DNA of 17,677 nucleotides from CAZFAP01 sp964516325 (lineage in GTDB: Bacteria; Auribacterota; JABMQX01): contig CAZFAP010000104.1 of NCBI GenBank assembly GCA_964516325.1, positions 1 to 17,677 of the forward strand, given 5' to 3'. This document shows positions 13,566-17,677 of this stretch, piece by piece. A model generated the notes under the pieces. It was not told the origin of the DNA, made no database searches, and saw nothing but the letters and a program-made list of their open reading frames with translations. The position numbers and the translations under genes are program-made. Numbering within the stretch: the stretch's first letter is position 1; each line of letters opens with the position of its first letter.

Positions 13566-15575
13566 TCAGCCCATCGCCCTTTCGCGCTCCTTTTTCAAGG
13601 AATCCTTGCTGACTCCGCAGGATATGTGGTCCCAGGGTAAGATTTCATCGGACGCTCGCTCGCGGGAGGCATAGAAGTCAGGATCAATGTTGCTTTCGCG
13701 AAACGCCTCCATCCACCTCTCGAAACTGAAATGTTCCGTCCAATCATCAAGGCGGCAACCCCTGGACCAGGCTCGATGAATGACCGTGGAAAGTCGCCTA
13801 TCTCCGCGTGACAGAACGGCTTCCAGATAAGTCTTCTTTGGGTCGTGGAACTTCAGCTTTATATTTCTTCCTTTCACCAAGCCCTTAATATACAAAATCT
13901 TGCGCTCGAGGTCAAGTATGCTGTGGAATTTTTCCCACTGGAACGGTGTGTGGGCTTTTGGGACGAAACAGGCGACGCTCACGTTGACCTGGCCGCGTCT
14001 CCCATCCAGGGACTTTCTGGCATCGCCGATTTCCTGAACAAGTTTTGCCAAAGCAAGTATGTCCTCGTCTGTCTCCGTTGGCAAACCTATCATGAAGTAG
14101 AGCTTGATGAGGTTCCAACCATGCTCGTACGCTGCTCTCGCTGCCTCGAGGACGTCCTGGTCCTCGAGGCGCTTGTTAATTACCTTCCGCAAGCGAGTGG
14201 TCGCTGCCTCGACAGCGAGGGTGATGCCCGTCTTTTTCGTGGCCCGGACTTTCTCGAGGACGGTAATCGAGAACGTGTCCGGCCTCAGGGAAGGAAGGGA
14301 AATGGCGGTGCGGCTATCTCGAAATCGCCCCGACAGGTGGGAGAGGAGTTCCTCAATCTGGCCATAGTCTCCGGTGGAGAGCGAAGATAGGGAGATTTCT
14401 TCGTGGCCGGTGACCTGGACGAGGCGTCCAGCTCTTTTGATGACCTCCGGCAGAGGGAGTTCCCGCACGGGACGATAGACCGCGCCCGCCTGACAAAACC
14501 GGCATCCTCTGCCACATCCCCTCATGATTTCGACGACTGCCCTGTCGTGGACAACGTCCAGAAATGGAACGATGGGTTTTTCGGGGTAAACGGCTTCAGA
14601 GAGATCGCGGACGACTCTCTTGCGGACAACCGGAGGGACGCCACTATCCTTCGGCTCGATTTTGGCTATCGTTCCGCAGGTGGCTGTGCTGGAAGAATCC
14701 TTCCCAGGAATTGCACTAGCACCGCTTGTAAAATCGCTCGTAGATGTCGCCTCGGTCGTACATTTGTTGGAACATCCGGGCAGCACTTCCAAGCTGCGAA
14801 GAATGTTCTTCTTCGCGTCATCCTCCTCGCGCGTCAGAGTGCTGCTCGCGGGACATTCAGGCGGAATCGCAGCCCCCGCATCCTGGGTGTATTCGACGCG
14901 ATAGAAGTGCGGGACATAGATTCCTTCGTGTTTCTGCGCCATTGTCCGCAGGAACTCGATTCTCGCGGAAGGGTTGGACCGGATTTTTTCCCGAACTCCC
15001 CCCGAGCGGAACTCCTGGAGCAATTCGACGATGGCGTCTTCCGCCTCCCCGACAACGAACAGGTCAATGAACTCCCACATTGGCTCCGGGACGAGTGCCC
15101 CAAGACCGCCCGCGATGACCAAAGGTCCCCCTGCGCTGCATCTTTCCTCGAAGCGGAGAGGGATGCCTCCTAAGTCGAGCATGTTGAGGACGTTGGTGTA
15201 GCAGAGCTCGTACGCCAGGGAGAAACCGACTATGTCGAAGTCCTTCAAGGGAGTGAAAGTCTCGAGGGAATAGAGGGGGAGAGCCTTCTCCCTCAATTTC
15301 TGCTCCATGTCCACCCACGGCGCGAAGACTCTTTCGGCGGCAGCCCATTCCAACTTATTGACAATCTCATAGAGGATTTGGATGCCGAGGTTGCTCATGC
15401 CTATTTCGTAAACATCCGGGAAAGCCAGAGCGAGGGTAACATCAAGCGTCGAGTGGTCCTTTTTGACCATGTTCAGCTCCGAGCCGATGTATCGTCCGGG
15501 GCGTCTCACCTCGGGAAGGATTTCCCTCTCAAGAAGAGATTTAAGCTCTGACGGGGTGATGCACGTGGGACTCAT
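13566..15575 (-). CDS. TIGR03960-type B12-binding-like/radical SAM protein
   Basis: A 669-residue radical SAM protein of the TIGR03960 family. The N-terminal domain (ALAFPDVYEIGMSNLGIQIL) resembles a cobalamin-binding fold. The [4Fe-4S] motif is CGRGCRFC, with Cys354, Cys358 and Cys361, inside IMRGCGRGCRFCQAGAVYRP. The C-terminus keeps LPWDHISCGVSKDSLKKERE. The reaction is not known. The frame is open to 16379, but the true start is the ATG at 15573-15575. It overlaps the rodA stop as ATGA and has GAGAGG 9 nt upstream, giving translational coupling with rodA. About 75 extra residues (about 229-305) interrupt the usually short linker between the N-terminal domain and VRKRVVRDLSEAVYPEKPIV. The first part of this insert is family E repeat copy 2; the rest is Ser/Thr-rich with three Cys. 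The family normally pairs with DUF2344, which follows. Confidence 0.94.
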   Translation of the reverse strand: MSPTCITPSELKSLLEREILPEVRRPGRYIGSELNMVKKDHSTLDVTLALAFPDVYEIGMSNLGIQILYEIVNKLEWAAAERVFAPWVDMEQKLREKALPLYSLETFTPLKDFDIVGFSLAYELCYTNVLNMLDLGGIPLRFEERCSAGGPLVIAGGLGALVPEPMWEFIDLFVVGEAEDAIVELLQEFRSGGVREKIRSNPSARIEFLRTMAQKHEGIYVPHFYRVEYTQDAGAAIPPECPASSTLTREEDDAKKNILRSLEVLPGCSNKCTTEATSTSDFTSGASAIPGKDSSSTATCGTIAKIEPKDSGVPPVVRKRVVRDLSEAVYPEKPIVPFLDVVHDRAVVEIMRGCGRGCRFCQAGAVYRPVRELPLPEVIKRAGRLVQVTGHEEISLSSLSTGDYGQIEELLSHLSGRFRDSRTAISLPSLRPDTFSITVLEKVRATKKTGITLAVEAATTRLRKVINKRLEDQDVLEAARAAYEHGWNLIKLYFMIGLPTETDEDILALAKLVQEIGDARKSLDGRRGQVNVSVACFVPKAHTPFQWEKFHSILDLERKILYIKGLVKGRNIKLKFHDPKKTYLEAVLSRGDRRLSTVIHRAWSRGCRLDDWTEHFSFERWMEAFRESNIDPDFYASRERASDEILPWDHISCGVSKDSLKKERERAMG
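14790..14884 (-). repeat. Family E coding repeat, copy 2 (in the radical SAM gene)
   Basis: 95-bp segment encoding DAGAAIPPECPASSTLTREE and then DDAKKNILRSL, in the same reading frame as copy 1. The seven differences from copy 1 are four G/C swaps and a TTT/GGG block; none is a transition. It lies in a loop before the iron-sulfur motif. Confidence 0.9.
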
Positions 15576-16765
15576 AGCGAATATCCTCTCCCGGGGGCGT
15601 AGGACTTCCTGACGTGGACTGCCTCGATGACCCCCAGCGCGGCCATGGTCGTCAGAACCGAGGAGCCGCCATAACTCATCAGAGGGAGCGGAAGTCCCGC
15701 GATGGGCAAAAGTCCAAGGCTCATGGAGACATTGAAGACGGTGTGCCATGCGATAAGGATGGTGATCCCCGAAGCCAACAGTTTCCCGAAAGCGTCCGGC
15801 GCCTCGCTTGCGATTCGGAATCCGGACCAGATCAGCAACCAGTACAGGAAAACGACAAATAAACTGCCTACAAAGCCCCATTGCTCGCAGAACACCGGGA
15901 AGACAAAATCGGTGTGGGCTTCGGGAATAAAGCCGAGCCTTGTCTGGTGTCCTCCGCGCCAGCCGTTGCCGAGGACTCCGCCGGAACCGACGGCGATCAT
16001 GGCCTGCTCGGAGTTCCATCCATCGGTCATCGTCGAGAGGAGAGTCGCCAGGTCCTTCTCCCCGGAGGGGTCCAGTTTTCTCCTGAGTTCTTGCCTCTCT
16101 TCGTCGGTGAGAAACCGAAGCATCAACTTCCTTTGCCCCGGCGGGAGAAATTCCAAGACCCTTTGTTTCTGGTACGTTTTCATCCCGATCCAGAGGGGAG
16201 GCAAAGCCAAAATGCCAGCTATGACCAGAATCGTAAGCCGCCGGAGGTCGGCTTCGGAGACATAAAGCATCCCGAAAGCAACCGGGAGCAACGCCAGGGC
16301 TGTGCCGAGATTTGGCTGGAGAAAGATCAAGAACATCGCGGGAGCGGAAATGGCGAACGGCGCCAGAACGTATTTCCACGACTTTCGGGAGAGCTTGCTG
16401 TGCGCCAGAAACTTGGCGAGAACGAAAATGGTCGCAAGCTTAGCGAATTCCGACGGCTGGAGCGTGAGTCCGGCGACGCCGATCCACCGTTTCCCTCCGT
16501 GGCGTACTTGACCGGTAGCGAGGACCAGCACCAACCCCAAGAGCATCGCAGCGTAAATGGGATAGGCAAAAAGAGATAGCTTCCGGTAAGGGAAGCAGGA
16601 TGCAGCGACAAAAAAAGCCAGGCCTAACGATGCCCAAATAATCTGCTTTTGGGTGTTTGCTCTGCCAGAAGCGATGAAGATGACGAGTACGCCGGCGGCG
16701 ACAAGGAGAATCATCACCACCACTACAACCCAATCAATTTTCTTCAGAAGCCTGAGGTCTATCAT
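15572..16765 (-). CDS. rodA: RodA, SEDS peptidoglycan glycosyltransferase
   Basis: A 397-residue SEDS-family enzyme that polymerises lipid II glycan strands during side-wall growth, normally with a class B PBP2. It has about ten membrane segments starting with VVVVVMILLVAAGVLVIFIA. The family signatures are KRWIGVAGLTLQPSEFAKL, QPNLGTA, GSGGVLGNG, the catalytic-loop PEAHTDFVFPVFCEQWGFVG with its conserved Asp, and PLPLMSYGGSSVL at the end. It is longer than typical RodA because of about 35 charged residues (around PGQRKLMLRF to SGEKDLATLL) before GSGG. The start ATG at 16763-16765 has GGAAAG close upstream, and a family B hairpin lies 24 nt before it. PBP2 and MreBCD are not next to it in the window. 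The end overlaps the radical SAM start. Confidence 0.96.
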   Translation of the reverse strand: MIDLRLLKKIDWVVVVVMILLVAAGVLVIFIASGRANTQKQIIWASLGLAFFVAASCFPYRKLSLFAYPIYAAMLLGLVLVLATGQVRHGGKRWIGVAGLTLQPSEFAKLATIFVLAKFLAHSKLSRKSWKYVLAPFAISAPAMFLIFLQPNLGTALALLPVAFGMLYVSEADLRRLTILVIAGILALPPLWIGMKTYQKQRVLEFLPPGQRKLMLRFLTDEERQELRRKLDPSGEKDLATLLSTMTDGWNSEQAMIAVGSGGVLGNGWRGGHQTRLGFIPEAHTDFVFPVFCEQWGFVGSLFVVFLYWLLIWSGFRIASEAPDAFGKLLASGITILIAWHTVFNVSMSLGLLPIAGLPLPLMSYGGSSVLTTMAALGVIEAVHVRKSYAPGRGYSL

Positions 16766-16789
16766 CGCTTTCCATTGGCGATTGTTTCA

Positions 16790-16817
16790 GGGGACACCAT
16801 GCTTATATGGTGTCCCC
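16790..16817 (-). repeat. Family B hairpin, copy 4, inverted (upstream of rodA)
   Basis: Same 11-bp arms as the other copies with the loop in reverse complement (gcttat). It lies 24 nt upstream of the rodA start codon and directly follows the stop of the small ORF 17108-16818. Confidence 0.9.
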
Positions 16818-17108
16818 TCACCGGTCGCCCGGCGACGGCTGAATCGCTGAGCCTGACGCCTGCCAGCAAATCGCGAGTTTGGGGTCTTCTGTAGCGCAGG
16901 CGTCTCGCCTGCATTCTCTCCTTTGCCTCTCGATGACGAAGATGCAGGCGGGGACGCCTGCGCTGCGATTTCGAGGACAGCGCAACCGGTCAGGTCTCGC
17001 AACGAGGCGCACAAAAAAGACGGGAAAGCCATACTTTGCGGCTGCCACGGCCCCTCCGTCACGATAAGGGATCCTCGGGGTCCGTGAGAACCCACACGTT
17101 CCCGTCAT
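16818..17108 (-). CDS. Possible small hypothetical or degenerate gene (96 residues)
   Basis: I do not recognise this protein. The reason to list it is a strong ribosome site, AAAAAGGAG, 9 nt before the ATG at 17106-17108. The first 46 residues (MTGTCGFSRTPRIPYRDGGA onward, with KYGFPVFFVRL) match no family I know. A family A repeat then supplies SAGVPACIFVIERQRRECRR plus DACATE, and about 24 Arg/Gln/Ser-rich residues follow to a stop directly beside a family B hairpin. It may be a gene damaged by the repeat, or chance. The other two frames stay open for shorter or less well-started stretches. Confidence 0.22.
   Translation of the reverse strand: MTGTCGFSRTPRIPYRDGGAVAAAKYGFPVFFVRLVARPDRLRCPRNRSAGVPACIFVIERQRRECRRDACATEDPKLAICWQASGSAIQPSPGDR
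16891..16966 (+). repeat. Family A palindromic element, copy 9 (upstream of rodA)
   Basis: 76-bp copy with three extra bases in the loop (gacgaag) and one mismatch at the right end (gcgctgc). It lies about 125 bp upstream of the rodA start, in DNA of doubtful coding status. Confidence 0.88.
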
Positions 17109-17677
17109 GAAAACTGTCTCCTTTTTAGAATTCCCGCTGTTCTCTCGAACCCCTCCTTTCCAGTGAACGAAATTTGCTCAAGCCGCAGCGATCGGTTGTC
17201 TCATCAAATACCCTTGCCGGTAGAAGGCGTCATGCCGTCCGAAAGGCCGCTCACTATCCATCGCCCAGTGCTTTGGTAATCTCCCATTAGTAGCGAGGCC
17301 ACGAACCGGACTATGCTCTCGCACCGTCGGATTGTCAAGCCCTTTTGTCCGGCGTCTGGAAGGGCTCCGTTTCGGGAGGAACTCACCGCAGTCCCTCATG
17401 AACTTCGTTCACCCAGAAACCATGAAAAGCCCGCCTGCGTAGCCCGGGATTTCAGGGCGAAAATGGGAGTCCGTCTCCTCTCCCCAGGACGCAAAGACGC
17501 GAGGCGTTTCACCGCGGAGAACGCAGAGAGAGACAGCGCAGTTCTGTCTAACCTCGGTACCCTATGCATCCTCAGCGGGCTTCAGTCCTGCCCAGCGGGA
17601 CTTCTCGACCGATGCCTCCAGGCCCGTCTTCTACAGTTGCGGCGGGTTTTGAGAAGTCGGGTGGTTGGAAATGAGGG
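17109..17677. other. Right-hand edge region, no convincing gene
   Basis: No frame shows a recognisable domain. The minus-strand frame 17399-17178 is Arg/Pro-rich without a clear ribosome site. The stretch 17486-17534 (gacgcaaagacgcgaggcgt, then accgcggagaacgcagagag) resembles a low-complexity purine-rich sequence that I recall as scattered in intergenic DNA of many environmental genomes. The normal rodA neighbours (PBP2, MreD) are not visible here. Confidence 0.5.

Noticed and set aside
15576..16379. N-terminal extension of the radical SAM frame
   Set aside because: It runs through rodA in another frame; the ATGA overlap and ribosome site fix the start at 15575.
2048..16966. Family A copies as a CRISPR array
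   Set aside because: Copies are irregularly spaced by hundreds to thousands of bases, lie inside genes, and have no spacers or cas genes.
17178..17399. Minus-strand 73-codon ORF near the right edge
   Set aside because: Arg/Pro-rich, no clear ribosome site and no recognisable domain; alternative frames are equally open.

Overview
All convincing genes in this 17.7 kb window lie on the minus strand, so it reads right to left. The mix suggests an uncultured Gram-negative bacterium of a deep-branching, Planctomycetota-, Sumerlaeota- or Omnitrophota-like lineage: moderately high GC, a RodA elongasome gene, the B12-binding/radical SAM plus DUF2344 pair, a GspA/GspB secretion pair, and PilB/PilC-type pilus or secretion genes. 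The phylum is inferred from gene style and repeat type and is not proven. No rRNA, tRNA or CRISPR array was recognised.

Layout in transcription order: a weak 96-codon ORF (17108-16818); rodA (16765-15572); a TIGR03960-type radical SAM protein (15575-13566, ATGA overlap with rodA); a TIGR03936/DUF2344 protein (13394-12723); a GspA/ExeA-like ATPase (12694-10757); a GspB-like membrane protein (10702-9650); a soluble PAS histidine kinase (9349-8030); a 1086-residue membrane protein with repeated PQLP-type segments and a possible Roadblock/LC7-like domain (7671-4411); a TPR/coiled-coil protein ending in an MshEN-type domain (3595-2129); a PilB/GspE ATPase (1969-257); and the first 61 codons of a PilC/GspF protein (185 to the window edge). 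The first three genes are cell-shape or RNA/translation-type housekeeping. The rest look like one envelope module: a secretion/pilus motor with its platform, a peptidoglycan-binding assembly ATPase and partner, and three possible signalling proteins (kinase, Roadblock-like protein, MshEN protein).

The most unusual feature is a dense load of several families of short repeats, many lying in frame inside these genes. Family A (about 73 bp, nested palindrome) has eight full copies and one half copy. Five full copies and the half copy are inside well-supported coding regions, where they encode a Pro/Ala/Ser-rich peptide. Family B (27-28 bp perfect hairpin) has four copies; three sit 13-25 bp upstream of start codons and one is inside a gene. 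Family C/D (two adjacent hairpins, about 110 bp) occurs twice inside one gene. Family E (95 bp) is inserted in the same reading frame in two unrelated genes. Family F (97 bp) is intergenic, and a decayed copy of the 3' end of the radical SAM gene lies between the kinase and gspB-like genes. The three ungapped repeat pairs that I aligned differ mainly by G-to-C or C-to-G changes (23 of 37 differences), an odd mutational signature.

The window thus looks like a conserved gene row colonised by small palindromic, REP-like or Rickettsia-palindromic-element-like sequences that the host proteins tolerate as linkers.
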